Below, in pieces: positions 1 to 8,808 of a stretch of 33,404 bases of DNA. Position 1 is the stretch's first letter, and each line of letters starts with the position of its first letter. A program made the translations under genes and the position numbers. The DNA is from Clostridia bacterium DTU030 (GTDB lineage: Bacteria; Bacillota; DTU030). The DNA is taken from contig LFSN01000006.1 of NCBI GenBank assembly GCA_001513125.1, positions 842-34,245 of the forward strand. Reading direction: 5' to 3'. The notes beneath the pieces were generated by a model. It ran no database searches. It had not been told where the DNA came from and was given only the letters and a program-made list of their open reading frames with translations.

Positions 1-720
1 AAAGTCAAGAATACTGGCCTCGTCGAGGTTCCCATGGGTATTTCCATGCGGGAAATAATCTTCCAGATCGGCGGCGGTATTCTCGGTGACAAAAAGTTCA
101 AGGCCGTGCAGATTGGCGGTCCCTCCGGCGGCTGCCTGCCGGAAGACAAGCTGGATCTTTCCGTTGACTATGAATCCCTGACCAGTGCAGGAGCCATCAT
201 GGGTTCCGGCGGTCTGGTAGTCATGGATGAAAGCACCTGCATGGTGGACGTGGCCAAATTCTTCTTAGACTTCACCAGGGCCGAATCCTGTGGAAAGTGT
301 ACCCCCTGTCGTGAGGGCACCCAGCGGATGCGGGAAATGCTGCAAAACTTTTGTGATGGGAAGGGCACCCTGGAAGATCTGGAAAAACTGGAGATCCTGG
401 CCCAGACCATTAAGGATACAGCCCTCTGTGGCCTCGGCCAGACAGCTCCCAACCCGGTCCTGACAACTCTCCGCTACTTCCGGGACGAGTATGAGGCCCA
501 CATTGTAGACAAGAAATGCCCGGCCGGGGTTTGCCAGGCCCTCTTGACCTACTACATTGATCCAGATCTCTGCCGGGGCTGCACTGCCTGTGCCCGGGTG
601 TGTCCTGCCGGGGCTATCAGCGGAGAGGTGAAAAAGGCCCATACCATTAATCCCGACAAGTGCATCAAGTGTGGCGCCTGTAAGGACACCTGTCGTTTTA
701 ATGCCATTATCTTGAAATAG
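1..720 (+). CDS. NuoF/HydB-like diaphorase subunit of formate dehydrogenase (5' truncated by window edge)
   Basis: The reading frame is open from base 1, so the N-terminal FMN/NADH-binding part lies outside the window. The visible 239 residues hold the end of the SLBB region, then the NuoF iron-sulfur motif [10 protein letters not shown] (about fragment residue 98) with the distal Cys in ALCGLG, and a C-terminal extension with two ferredoxin-type 4Fe-4S motifs, [12 protein letters not shown] and [11 protein letters not shown]. NuoF proteins with this extra ferredoxin tail are typical of HydB of electron-bifurcating hydrogenases and of the partner subunits of NAD(P)-linked formate dehydrogenases. 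The gene ends 49 bases before fdhA and is probably cotranscribed with it, so it most likely passes electrons between FdhA and NAD(P)H, perhaps with ferredoxin. Cofactor specificity and bifurcation cannot be judged from this fragment. Confidence 0.9.
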   Translation, partial: KVKNTGLVEVPMGISMREIIFQIGGGILGDKKFKAVQIGGPSGGCLPEDKLDLSVDYESLTSAGAIMGSGGLVVMDESTCMVDVAKFFLDFTRAESCGKCTPCREGTQRMREMLQNFCDGKGTLEDLEKLEILAQTIKDTALCGLGQTAPNPVLTTLRYFRDEYEAHIVDKKCPAGVCQALLTYYIDPDLCRGCTACARVCPAGAISGEVKKAHTINPDKCIKCGACKDTCRFNAIILK

Positions 721-769
721 GGGCCTTTGGTAAATAAATTTCTGGCTTTTATGTTAGGAGGAAGGTTAA

Positions 770-3466
770 TTGAAAATGGTCAGTTTGACCATCGACGGTC
801 GCCCCGTGGAGGTACCCCAGGGCACAACGGTGCTGGAGGCGGCCCGGCAGGTGGGAATTGAAATCCCCACCCTCTGCCACCATGTGGACCTGAGCATTGC
901 CGGTGCCTGCCGGATGTGTGTAGTCGAGGTGGAAGGGAATAAGAAAAATCTTCCGGCCGCCTGTGCCCAACCGGCTATGGAGGGTATGGTGGTCCATACC
1001 AACAGCCCCAGGGTCAGGGAGGCAAGGAAGGTTGTCCTCGAGCTGATGGTGGCCAACCACCCCCTGGACTGCTTGACCTGTGAAGCCAACGGCAATTGCA
1101 AGCTCCAGCAGTACTGCTATGAGTATGGGGTGAAAGAAGCTACTTTTACCGGTGAGCGGCGCCGTTATACCGTCGATGAGGGTAACCCCTTTATCGAGCG
1201 GGACATGGAAAAATGCATCCTCTGCGGCAAGTGCGTCCGGGTTTGTCACGAGGTCCAGGGCGTAGGAGCCATTGACTACACGGAACGTGGTTTCGACACT
1301 AAAGTGACAACCTTTATGGACAATGGCCTGGCCGAATCCCCCTGTGTTTCCTGCGGCCAGTGCATCTATATGTGTCCCGTCGGAGCCCTGACTGCTAAAC
1401 CCAGCAAGGGGAAAGGGCGGGATTATGAGGTCGAAAAGGTGGTTACCACCTGCGGCTACTGCGGAGTTGGCTGTCAGCTTGCCTTTAATGTAAAGGATGA
1501 TCATATCGTTGGTGTTACTAATGTGCCCGACAGCCACAACCAGGGTTACCTCTGTGTTAAAGGCCGGTTTGGCTACGAGTTTGTTGACAGCCCTGACCGC
1601 CTGACTACTCCCTTGATTAAGGAGAACGGGGAGTTTCGAGAGGCCTCCTGGGAGGAAGCCCTGGATCTGGTAGCCCAAAAACTGGGTGAGGTAAAGGCCC
1701 AATATGGACCCGATGCCCTTGCCGGCCTTTCCTCTGCCCGGGTTACCAATGAGGAGAACTACCTCTTCCAAAAATTCTTCCGCGCAGTTATCGGCACCAA
1801 CAATGTCGATCACTGCGCCCGATTGTGACACGCTCCCACTGTAGCCGGTCTGGCTACTGCCTTTGGAAGCGGTGCAATGACTAACAGCATTGAAGAGATT
1901 GAACAAGCCAATGTAATCCTGGCGGCGGGAACCAATACCACCGAAGCCCATCCCGTAATTGCCACCCGGGTTCACAAGGCCATAACCCGGCATGGGGCCA
2001 AGCTGATCGTAATAGATCCCCGGAAGACGGAAATGGCCTCCTGGGCCCATATCTGGCTGCGGCCTTACCCGGGGACCAACGTGGCAGTCTTCAACGGCCT
2101 GCTCAACGTGATTATTGCCGAAGGCCTTGCTGACGATGAATTTATTGCCCAGCGGACAGAAAACTTTGCCGCCGTCAAGGAAGCCGTTGCTTCCTATACA
2201 CCGGAAGTGGTGGAGAAAATCAGCGGCGTACCCGCAGCTGATCTGGTAGCAGCGGCCCGCCTTTATGGCCAGGCAGAGCGGGGGTCCATCCTCTATACCA
2301 TGGGGGTAACCCAGCATACAACGGGTACCGAAGGAGTCCTGGCCATTGCCAACCTGGCCCTGGCCACCGGCAACCTGGGCAAGGAAGGGACGGGAGTCAA
2401 TCCCCTCCGGGGTCAGAATAACGTTCAGGGTGCCTGTGACATGGGAGCCCTGCCCAATGTTTTCACCGGCTACCAGAAGGTGACGGATCCTGCCGTCCGG
2501 GAGAAATTTGCCCGGGCTTGGGGAGTGGCGGAATTGCCGGCTGAAGTTGGTCTAACCATTGGCCAGATCATCGATGGTGCCGGGGAAGGAAAGATCCGGG
2601 CCCTGTATATAATGGGGGAAAACCCCATGCTCAGTGATCCCGATATCAACCATGTGGAAACCTCCCTCAAGAACCTGGACTTCCTGGTGGTGCAGGATAT
2701 CTTCCTGACGGAAACGGCCCGCCTGGCCGATGTGGTTCTCCCGGCAGTTTCCTTTGCTGAGAAGGAAGGCACCTTTACCAATACCGAGCGCCGGGTTTCC
2801 CGGGTGCGCCGGGCGGTGAGCCCCAGGGGCCAGGCAAAGGCCGACTGGGAGATTATAGCTGCCCTGGCGGCGAGGATGGGCTATGAAATGAACTACGAGG
2901 GACCTGAAGCCATCATGGAAGAAATTGCTGCCCTTACTCCCAGCTATGCCGGTATCACCTATGGGCGCCTGGAAAAGGGCGGGATCCAGTGGCCTTGCCC
3001 CGATAAGGAACATCCGGGTACTAAGTACTTGCACAAGGAGAAATTTGCCCGGGGCCTCGGCCTCTTCAACCCGGTTAGCTACAAGCCTTCAGCCGAGCTT
3101 CCCGATGACGAATATCCCTTGTATCTAACTACCGGACGGATTCTCTATCACTATCACACCGGGACTATGAGCAGGCGGGTGGAGGGGCTCAATGCCATCG
3201 CGCCCACTGGCCTTTTGGAAATCAATCCGGCCGACGCCTGTGAATTGGGCATAGAGGACGGAGAAGTGGTACGGGTGGTTTCCCGGCGGGGCAGCATTAC
3301 CCCGCAAGTGGAGATTACCGACCGGGTCGCCCCCGGGGTGGTATTCATGAACTTCCACTACCGGGAAGCAGCGGCCAATATCTTGACCAATGCCGTCTAT
3401 GACCCGATATCTGGAATTCCGGAGTTTAAAGTGAGTGCAGTAAGGATAGAAAGAATAGAAGGGTAG
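770..3466 (+). CDS. fdhA: Selenocysteine-containing formate dehydrogenase catalytic subunit, NAD(P)-linked type
   Basis: This is one 898-residue protein interrupted by an in-frame TGA at 1826-1828, which should be read as selenocysteine (residue 353). The frame continues without shift after it. Domain order: an N-terminal NuoG-like 2Fe-2S domain (Cys at CHH, CRMC and AAC, about residues 36-65), a His-Cys3 cluster region (HPLDCLTC...C), two 4Fe-4S motifs (CILCGKCVRVCH and CVSCGQCIYMCP), the CGYCGVGC cluster of the bis-MGD oxidoreductase fold, the active-site DHCARL-U-H, and a C-terminal molybdopterin-dinucleotide binding domain. It oxidises formate or reduces CO2 at a Mo or W bis-MGD centre. 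The start is TTG 770, eight bases after AGGAGG (756-761); ATG 776 is the alternative. It pairs with the upstream NuoF-like subunit. A naive call would split it into 770-1828 and 1877-3466. Confidence 0.96.
1826..1859 (+). promoter_or_regulatory. Selenocysteine UGA codon and bacterial SECIS hairpin of fdhA
   Basis: The UGA at 1826-1828 is followed by a hairpin with stem GTAGCC (1841-1846) / GGCTAC (1852-1857) and loop GGTCT (1847-1851). A further C1839-G1859 pair closes beyond a T-T mismatch. The GGUCU loop begins 18 bases after the UGA. From memory, the E. coli fdhF SECIS recognised by SelB has the same GGUCU loop core at the same distance. Confidence 0.9.
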
Positions 3467-3481
3467 GTTGGACTTGTAAAA

Positions 3482-3510
3482 AAAGCAGGGGGCGGCCTTC
3501 CCCCTGCTTT
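3482..3510 (+). terminator. Intrinsic terminator after the fdh operon
   Basis: A perfect 11-bp stem (3482-3492 with 3500-3510, core GCAGGGGG/CCCCCTGC) with a 7-base loop lies 15 bases after the fdhA stop. It has an A-rich flank on the left and a short T-rich flank on the right, so it may act in both directions. Confidence 0.8.
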
Positions 3511-3514
3511 AATC

Positions 3515-3543
3515 TTGCATTATTTACAACTCTTATTTATTAT
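3515..3543 (+). promoter_or_regulatory. Candidate sigma-A promoter for mobA-fdhD
   Basis: TTGCAT (3515-3520), a 17-base spacer and TATTAT (3538-3543, five of six consensus bases) lie just after the fdh terminator and about 105 bases before mobA. The -35 is weak. Confidence 0.4.
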
Positions 3544-3559
3544 TAGCCTATAGGACAAC

Positions 3560-3586
3560 GGGTCAGGGCAGGGGAAGGGGCAGGGG
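3560..3586 (+). other. G-quadruplex-forming motif in the mobA 5' region
   Basis: Five runs of three or four G (3560-3562, 3566-3568, 3571-3574, 3577-3580, 3583-3586) are separated by loops of two or three bases on the coding strand. This satisfies the G3+N1-7 quadruplex rule. It lies between the candidate promoter and mobA, so it would be in the mRNA leader. The run then continues into CCCGGGG. Confidence 0.5.
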
Positions 3587-3648
3587 CCCGGGGATTTTTC
3601 CCTGGCTGCCCTGGGAAGCTCTAACCCGGGGGAAAAGGGGTGGTGGTA

Positions 3649-4269
3649 ATGGCCGGTATCATCCTGGCCGGGGGAAAGGGAAAACGCTTCGGAGGAAGCA
3701 ATAAAGCCTTCAGGGAATTAGCCGGAAAGCCCCTCCTTGAGTGGGTCAGGGAAAGATTGGCACCCTTGTTCCCGGAAATAATCTTGGTGACCAACACCCC
3801 CGAACTGTATTCCTCTTTTCCCGGGCGGGTTGTCACCGACCTTCATCCCCACCGGGGCCCCCTGGGGGGGATTGAGGCCGGGCTTCTGGCGGCGGGGGAT
3901 CCGGTCAGCTTTGTCACCGGGTGTGACATGCCCTTTTTATGCCAGAGCTTGATCAGGAAGATGCAGGACTACACCAGGGATTACGATGTGGTGGTTCCCC
4001 GCCTTGGTTCCTATATAGAACCCCTCCACGCCTTCTACAGCCGCCAGACCCTGCCCCTGATCCAGCAGCTCCTCCGGGAAGGGAACTATAAAATGAGCAG
4101 CTTGCTGGCGGCACCTTTGAAGGTGTATTATGTGAATGAGGCAGAGATCAAAGCCCTAGATCCCGAAGGTTTAAGTTTTTTTAATGTCAATACGCCGGCA
4201 GATCTGGCCAGAGCCCTGAAAATAATAGAGAAGGAAGCTGGTGGCAGTGAATCCTGTCGATACTCTTGA
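3649..4269 (+). CDS. mobA: Molybdenum cofactor guanylyltransferase
   Basis: This 206-residue protein transfers GMP from GTP to molybdopterin, making the guanine dinucleotide form of the cofactor that bis-MGD enzymes such as FdhA need. The nucleotidyltransferase signature LAGGKGKRFGG with the following Lys (NKAF) is at residues 6-19, the HRGPLGGIEAGL loop is near residue 70, and the metal-binding region is TGCDMPF. The length is normal for MobA. ATG 3649 is chosen because it lies eight bases after AGGGG (3636-3640); GTG 3640 would have no room for a ribosome site. It overlaps fdhD by 29 bases, so the two are probably translationally coupled, and the location next to fdhA fits a role in maturing that enzyme. 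Confidence 0.9.
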   Translation: MAGIILAGGKGKRFGGSNKAFRELAGKPLLEWVRERLAPLFPEIILVTNTPELYSSFPGRVVTDLHPHRGPLGGIEAGLLAAGDPVSFVTGCDMPFLCQSLIRKMQDYTRDYDVVVPRLGSYIEPLHAFYSRQTLPLIQQLLREGNYKMSSLLAAPLKVYYVNEAEIKALDPEGLSFFNVNTPADLARALKIIEKEAGGSESCRYS

Positions 4270-5035
4270 TATCCTAAGATACAGGGACGGGGAGTGGGTG
4301 GCCCAGGAAGACCAAATCATCAGGGAGGTACCCGTGACCATCTATGTCAATGGCCAGGAGCTGGTTACCATGCTGGCCACTCCCAGGGAACTCGACGAAC
4401 TGGCCCTTGGGTATCTGTACGCCGAGGGTTTTCTGGCGGGTACCCATCAGATGGAAAGGCTGGTCGTGGATCCGGAGAAGAACTTGGTCCAGGTTTCCCT
4501 TCGAACCGACATTGACCGGGGATTGAAATTGTACGGCCGGCGGATGCTGACCAGCGGCTGTGGCAGGGGCTCGGTTTTTTACCAGTCCCTGGATGCCCTG
4601 GAGGTCAGGGCCATCTCTTCTTCCTTTTCTGTGTCCCCGGAACGGGTCACAGGCCTGGTCCGGCAACTTCAGGACAGCTCCCTCCTCTTTCGCCAGACCG
4701 GTGGGGTACATGGGGCCGCTCTGGCGGATAAGGAGGAAATAATACTCTTTCGTGAGGATATCGGGCGACACAATGCGGTGGATAAAATTGCCGGGCGCTG
4801 CCTCCTGGACGGCCTGGAGAGAGGAGATAAGCTCCTTCTCACCAGTGGACGGGTATCCTCAGAGATAGTGCTGAAGGCGGCAAAGCTGGGGGTTCCTCTA
4901 CTGGTCTCGCCATCGGCCCCAACGGAGCTGGCAGTGCAGATGGCCAGACGCCTGCAGCTGACCTTGGTGGGCTTTGCCCGGGGAAAAAGATTTAATGTAT
5001 ACAGTGGTGCTTGGCGGTTAGGGTATGGGCTATAA
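4241..5035 (+). CDS. fdhD: FdhD sulfurtransferase for formate dehydrogenase maturation
   Basis: FdhD carries sulfur from a cysteine desulfurase to the molybdenum or tungsten bis-MGD cofactor before it is inserted into formate dehydrogenase. The 264-residue protein shows the family landmarks: PVTIYVNG, the ELALGYLYAEGF segment (about residues 53-64), TSGCGRGS (Cys107), TGGVHGAAL, the EDIGRHNAVDKIAG motif and the LLTSGRVSSE segment. In E. coli the loop has two Cys (CxxC); here only the first is kept, since the position three further on is Gly. GTG 4241 follows AAGGA by five bases; GTG 4247 is also possible. The start lies inside the end of mobA, which indicates an operon. Confidence 0.93.
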   Translation: MAVNPVDTLDILRYRDGEWVAQEDQIIREVPVTIYVNGQELVTMLATPRELDELALGYLYAEGFLAGTHQMERLVVDPEKNLVQVSLRTDIDRGLKLYGRRMLTSGCGRGSVFYQSLDALEVRAISSSFSVSPERVTGLVRQLQDSSLLFRQTGGVHGAALADKEEIILFREDIGRHNAVDKIAGRCLLDGLERGDKLLLTSGRVSSEIVLKAAKLGVPLLVSPSAPTELAVQMARRLQLTLVGFARGKRFNVYSGAWRLGYGL

Positions 5036-5064
5036 AAACCCATAGCAATAGGAGACTTTATTGT

Positions 5065-5103
5065 AAAAGGAATGTTGCCAGGCCTGGTACCATTCCCTTT
5101 TTA
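5065..5103 (+). terminator. Intrinsic terminator after fdhD
   Basis: The stem GGAATG (5069-5074) / CATTCC (5091-5096) encloses an inner CCAGGCCTGG palindrome. It is flanked by AAAA on the left and CTTTTTA on the right. It separates mobA-fdhD from the rnf operon. Confidence 0.7.
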
Positions 5104-5257
5104 TAGGTATACTAGAGAAAGGTGATTATAGGGGCTCAGGGCAAAACTAGTGGTATTCGTCCTGCCAACGCAGCGTTGTTTAAAAAGAGGATTTTGCTGA
5201 AGAAATCCCGAATATACGATTGTTTGTAGTGAATCCATCATCAAAGGGGTGAATAGA

Positions 5258-6580
5258 GTGGGTAGACTTACATTTCAAGGGGGAGTACACCCGAACTACC
5301 GTAAGGAAATCACCAGTGACCGGCCTATTACTCCACTTGCTGCTCCGGCCCAGGTGATTATACCCTTGCACCAAAATATCGGCGCTCCCCCCGAACCACT
5401 GGTAGCTGTAGGAGATCTGGTCAAGGTGGGCCAGAAGATCGCTGATACAGAAGCCTTTGTCTCGGCACCGGTCCATGCCAGTGTTTCCGGCAAGGTGGTT
5501 GCCATTGAAAACCGTCCCTCCTGCATCGGTAAGGAGGTGCTGGCGGTTGTAATTGAATCCGATGGTCAAGATACGCCCTGGGAGGGATTGCAGCCCTATC
5601 CAGCCCTGGAAGAGATGAGCCCCGACGATCTGCGTCAGGCCCTGCGGGAAGGAGGGCTGGTCGGCATGGGTGGAGCCATGTTCCCTACCCATGTCAAGGT
5701 TACGCCCCCTGAGGGTAAGAAATTTGATCTGGTGATCATAAACGGCTCCGAATGTGAAGGATACCTGACCTGTGACCACCGGATTATGTTAGAGTGGACC
5801 GAGGATGTCATTTATGGCACAAAGGCCTTCATGAAGGTGACCGGAGTCGATAAAGCCATTATTGGCGTGGAAGCCAATAAGCCCGATGCCATTGAACTAC
5901 TTCGGGAAAAATTGGCAGCAGAAGAGGGGATTGAGGTCAAATCCCTGGAGGTGAAGTACCCCCAGGGGGCAGAGAAACAATTGATCAAAGCCCTGACCGG
6001 ACGGGAAGTTCCCTCGGGAGGCCTGCCTGTCGATGTGGGATGTCTGGTGCAGAATGTGGGGACCGCTGCTGCCTTTGCCCAGTATTTGAAGACGGGCATG
6101 CCCCTGGTAGAGAGGGTTGTGACGGTAAGCGGGTCTTCCGTTGAGAATCCTGGGAACTTCCTGGTCAAGATCGGCACCCCCTTTGGTTATATTTTAGAAC
6201 ACTGTGGGGTTGTCGGTGAACCTAAGAAGCTGATTGCTGGCGGGCCTATGATGGGAGTAGCCCAGATTACTGCCGAAGTGCCGGTGGTAAAGGGAACGTC
6301 GGGGATTCTCCTCTTCGATAAGAAGGATGTCCCCGCAGGCGATGCAAGGCCGTGTGTCCGGTGTGCAAAATGTGTCGATGTCTGTCCAGTACAACTCCTT
6401 CCCCTCTTTTTAATGGATTACTCCCTGAAGGGTATGTTACACCGGGCGGAAGAGTATCATATTCTTGATTGTATCGAATGCGGCTGCTGCAGCTATACCT
6501 GTCCGAGCCGGCGTCCTTTGGTGCAGACTATTCGCATGGGGAAGGCAGATGTCCTAGCCCGGCGCAGGAAAAGGCAATAA
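5258..6580 (+). CDS. rnfC: Rnf complex subunit C, NADH-binding
   Basis: RnfC is the peripheral cytoplasmic subunit of the ion-translocating ferredoxin:NAD oxidoreductase. It binds NADH and FMN and carries two 4Fe-4S clusters. The 440-residue protein begins with the characteristic GRLTFQGGVHPNYRKE segment and a lipoyl/biotin-like domain. It continues through the GGAMFPTHVK and NGSECEGYLTCD regions of the NuoF-like fold, and ends with cluster motifs CVRCAKCVDVCP and CIECGCCSYTCPS. GTG 5258 is preferred because AAAGGGG (5243-5249) lies eight bases before it; GTG 5249 overlaps that site. It is the first gene of the operon, and the leader from 5104 shows no convincing promoter. Confidence 0.95.
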   Translation: MGRLTFQGGVHPNYRKEITSDRPITPLAAPAQVIIPLHQNIGAPPEPLVAVGDLVKVGQKIADTEAFVSAPVHASVSGKVVAIENRPSCIGKEVLAVVIESDGQDTPWEGLQPYPALEEMSPDDLRQALREGGLVGMGGAMFPTHVKVTPPEGKKFDLVIINGSECEGYLTCDHRIMLEWTEDVIYGTKAFMKVTGVDKAIIGVEANKPDAIELLREKLAAEEGIEVKSLEVKYPQGAEKQLIKALTGREVPSGGLPVDVGCLVQNVGTAAAFAQYLKTGMPLVERVVTVSGSSVENPGNFLVKIGTPFGYILEHCGVVGEPKKLIAGGPMMGVAQITAEVPVVKGTSGILLFDKKDVPAGDARPCVRCAKCVDVCPVQLLPLFLMDYSLKGMLHRAEEYHILDCIECGCCSYTCPSRRPLVQTIRMGKADVLARRRKRQ

Positions 6581-6601
6581 TAGATTGGAGGTTCGGATAG
6601 A

Positions 6602-7570
6602 ATGGTGAAGCTGGATAATCTTGTTGTATCCTCCTCGCCCCACCTTCGCTCCGGTGAAGATGTAGAAAAAATGATGTGGCATGTCAACCTGGCCCTCCTG
6701 CCAGCAGTAGTGCTGAGTGTCTATTATTTCGGTTTTCGGGCCCTGGCCATCATCGTCTTTTCTATCGCCGCGGCGGTGGCGACCGAGGCAATTATTCAGA
6801 AGGCAACTGGTAAAGATATTTATATTGCCGACGGCAGCGCAGTAGTTACAGGGCTCCTGTTGGGCATGAACATGCCTGTCCATGTGCCCTTGTGGCTGCC
6901 CGTGGTCGGTTCGGTATTTGCCATTGCAGTGGTGAAGGAAGCCTTCGGCGGTCTGGGCAGTAACTTTATCAATCCCGCCCTGGCAGCCCGGGCTGTGCTC
7001 CTGGCAGCCTGGCCGGTTCATATGACTTCCTATGCCGTTCCCTTTGTCGACGGCGCAACCCATGCGACCCCCCTGTCCATCCTTTCGGGGGCGGCCCAGG
7101 GTGAACTGCCCTCTTATCTGGACTTGTTCCTTGGCAATGTGGGCGGGGTCATTGGTGAAACTTCGGCCCTGGCCCTCCTGGTCGGTGGGATTTACCTGTT
7201 GGTGAAGGGTGTAATCGATTGGCGAACCCCCGTCGGTTTTTTGGGGACTGTCTTCGTCCTCAGCTGGATCTTCGGCGGAAATGCCGGTCTTTTCACCGGG
7301 GATCCCCTCTATCACCTGCTGGCCGGTGGCTTGATGCTGGGTGCCTTCTTCATGGCCACCGACTATGTCACTTCACCGGTAACAAAAACGGGTCGGTTGC
7401 TGATGGGTATCGGTGCAGGTGCCATTACTGTTATGATCCGCCTCTGGGGAGGGTATCCGGAAGGAGTATCCTACGCAATCTTGTTGATGAATGTGGCTAC
7501 CCCCCTCATTGACCGGTACACGGTCCCGCGGGTTTACGGTACAGCACGAAAACAACTGGCTCGGAGGTGA
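6602..7570 (+). CDS. rnfD: Rnf complex subunit D, membrane flavoprotein
   Basis: RnfD is an integral membrane subunit that normally carries covalently bound FMN and is thought to take part in ion translocation. The 322-residue protein has about eight to ten hydrophobic segments and the family motif GGLGSNFINPALAARA (residues 116-131). The flavinylation site is read as D150-G-A-T-H-A-T156: Thr156 is the expected FMN attachment residue, but His stands where Gly or Ser is usual in the (S/T)GAT-type motif. GGAGG (6585-6589) precedes the ATG by about 12 bases. The next gene begins five bases after its stop and is rnfE, not rnfG as in the usual C-D-G-E-A-B order. Confidence 0.95.
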   Translation: MVKLDNLVVSSSPHLRSGEDVEKMMWHVNLALLPAVVLSVYYFGFRALAIIVFSIAAAVATEAIIQKATGKDIYIADGSAVVTGLLLGMNMPVHVPLWLPVVGSVFAIAVVKEAFGGLGSNFINPALAARAVLLAAWPVHMTSYAVPFVDGATHATPLSILSGAAQGELPSYLDLFLGNVGGVIGETSALALLVGGIYLLVKGVIDWRTPVGFLGTVFVLSWIFGGNAGLFTGDPLYHLLAGGLMLGAFFMATDYVTSPVTKTGRLLMGIGAGAITVMIRLWGGYPEGVSYAILLMNVATPLIDRYTVPRVYGTARKQLARR

Positions 7571-7575
7571 GATTC

Positions 7576-8178
7576 ATGCGTATGTGGCAAGTTTTCAAGA
7601 ACGGAGTTCTCGATGAAAACCCAACCTTTAAATTGGTTCTGGGCATGTGCCCCACCCTGGCAGTGACAACGGCGGCGGCCAACGGGGTCTGGATGGGCTT
7701 GGCGGTGATCTTTGTCCTGACCATGTCCAATTTGGTGGTATCATTGATCAGAGATTTTATCCCCGACAAAATCCGGATCCCCTGCTATGTAGTGGTTATC
7801 GCCTCCTTTGTAACAATTGTTGACCTGCTCCTCAAGGCTTATCAGCCCGAGATGCACGCCAAACTGGGTATCTTTATCCCCCTTATCGTTGTCAACTGTA
7901 TTATCCTGGCCCGGGCCGAGGCCTTTGCCTCGAAAAATCCTGTTCTACCTTCCATTGTTGACGGCCTGGGCATGGGGGTTGGTTTCACCGTCGCCCTGAC
8001 CCTGCTCGGATGCATCCGGGAACTCCTTGGTGCAGGCACAGTCTTTGGCATCCAGGTACTGCCTGCTGCCTTTGAACCGGCCATAATTATGATTTTGCCC
8101 CCCGGGGCCTTCCTAACCCTGGGCTTTCTGCTGGGCTTCTTTAACTGGGCCGGGAAGCGGGCGAAACAGTTATCCTGA
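7576..8178 (+). CDS. rnfE: Rnf complex subunit E
   Basis: RnfE is a six-helix membrane subunit that pairs with RnfA around a central 2Fe-2S cluster. The 200-residue protein keeps the expected cysteines, C25 in LGMCPTLAV and C108 in VVNCIILARAEAFAS. This, together with the DENPTFKLVLG and FGIQVLP-like regions, identifies it as RnfE rather than RnfA. GGAGG (7563-7567) lies eight bases before ATG 7576 and overlaps the rnfD stop; the in-frame GTG at 7567 overlaps the ribosome site and is rejected. Translation is probably coupled to rnfD. Confidence 0.95.
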   Translation: MRMWQVFKNGVLDENPTFKLVLGMCPTLAVTTAAANGVWMGLAVIFVLTMSNLVVSLIRDFIPDKIRIPCYVVVIASFVTIVDLLLKAYQPEMHAKLGIFIPLIVVNCIILARAEAFASKNPVLPSIVDGLGMGVGFTVALTLLGCIRELLGAGTVFGIQVLPAAFEPAIIMILPPGAFLTLGFLLGFFNWAGKRAKQLS

Positions 8179-8208
8179 TCTAACGGGAAATAAAGGAGGG
8201 ATGGGCCT

Positions 8209-8796
8209 ATGGAGTATGTGGCAATTATCCTCACCAATATACTGATCAACAACTTTATCGTGTCACGGTTTTTGGGAATTTGCCCCTTTCTCGGTGTGTC
8301 CAAACAGATAGAGACGGCCACGGGAATGGGCATAGCGGTAACCTTCGTCATGACCGTAGCCTCGGCGGTAACCTGGGCAACGGAACGTTTTGTCCTTGCA
8401 ACAATGGGTCTGGAGTACCTCCAAACGGTAATCTTTATTCTGGTCATTGCTGCCCTGGTTCAGTTTGTGGAGATGGTCATTTTGAAAACCAGCCCCACCC
8501 TATACCAGGCCCTGGGCGTCTATTTGCCCCTTATCACCACAAACTGTGCTATTTTGGGCGTGGCTGTGATCAACGTGCAGGAATTCTATAACTTTGGCCA
8601 GAGTATCGTCAGCGGCTTTTCGGCAGGGCTTGGGTTTACCCTTGCCATCATCCTCTTTGCCGGGATTAGGGAACGGCTGGAACTGGCCGATATTCCCGAA
8701 AGCCTGGAGGGTTTTCCCATTGCCTTGATTTCCGCCGGTCTCATGTCTGTGGCCTTCTTCGGTTTCCAGGGGCTCTTTTCTGCATTCTTGTCGTAG
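8209..8796 (+). CDS. rnfA: Rnf complex subunit A
   Basis: RnfA is the inverted-topology partner of RnfE in the membrane core. The 195-residue protein opens with EYVAIILTNILINNFIVSRFLGICPFLGVSK, shown here only as a family-typical N-terminus. It has the cluster cysteines C25 (GICPF) and C113 (TTNCAILG) and six hydrophobic segments. It follows rnfE by 30 bases with an AAAGGAGGG ribosome site, and precedes rnfB by 12 bases. Nothing is missing or unusual in this subunit. Confidence 0.96.
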   Translation: MEYVAIILTNILINNFIVSRFLGICPFLGVSKQIETATGMGIAVTFVMTVASAVTWATERFVLATMGLEYLQTVIFILVIAALVQFVEMVILKTSPTLYQALGVYLPLITTNCAILGVAVINVQEFYNFGQSIVSGFSAGLGFTLAIILFAGIRERLELADIPESLEGFPIALISAGLMSVAFFGFQGLFSAFLS

Positions 8797-8808
8797 GAGG
8801 TATAGGCG

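Noticed and set aside
749-2317. 522-codon minus-strand ORF opposite fdhA
   Set aside because: It is the antisense shadow of a well-supported Fe-S/molybdopterin protein, has no recognisable domains and no ribosome site.
1877-3466. Separate second gene (529 codons) after the fdhA UGA
   Set aside because: It is in the same frame as 770-1828 and continues the formate dehydrogenase fold directly after the Sec codon; ATG 1877 is an internal Met.
5104-5257. Riboswitch in the rnfC leader
   Set aside because: The leader is about 150 bases long, but I see no conserved riboswitch motif and no terminator after the one at 5065-5103.
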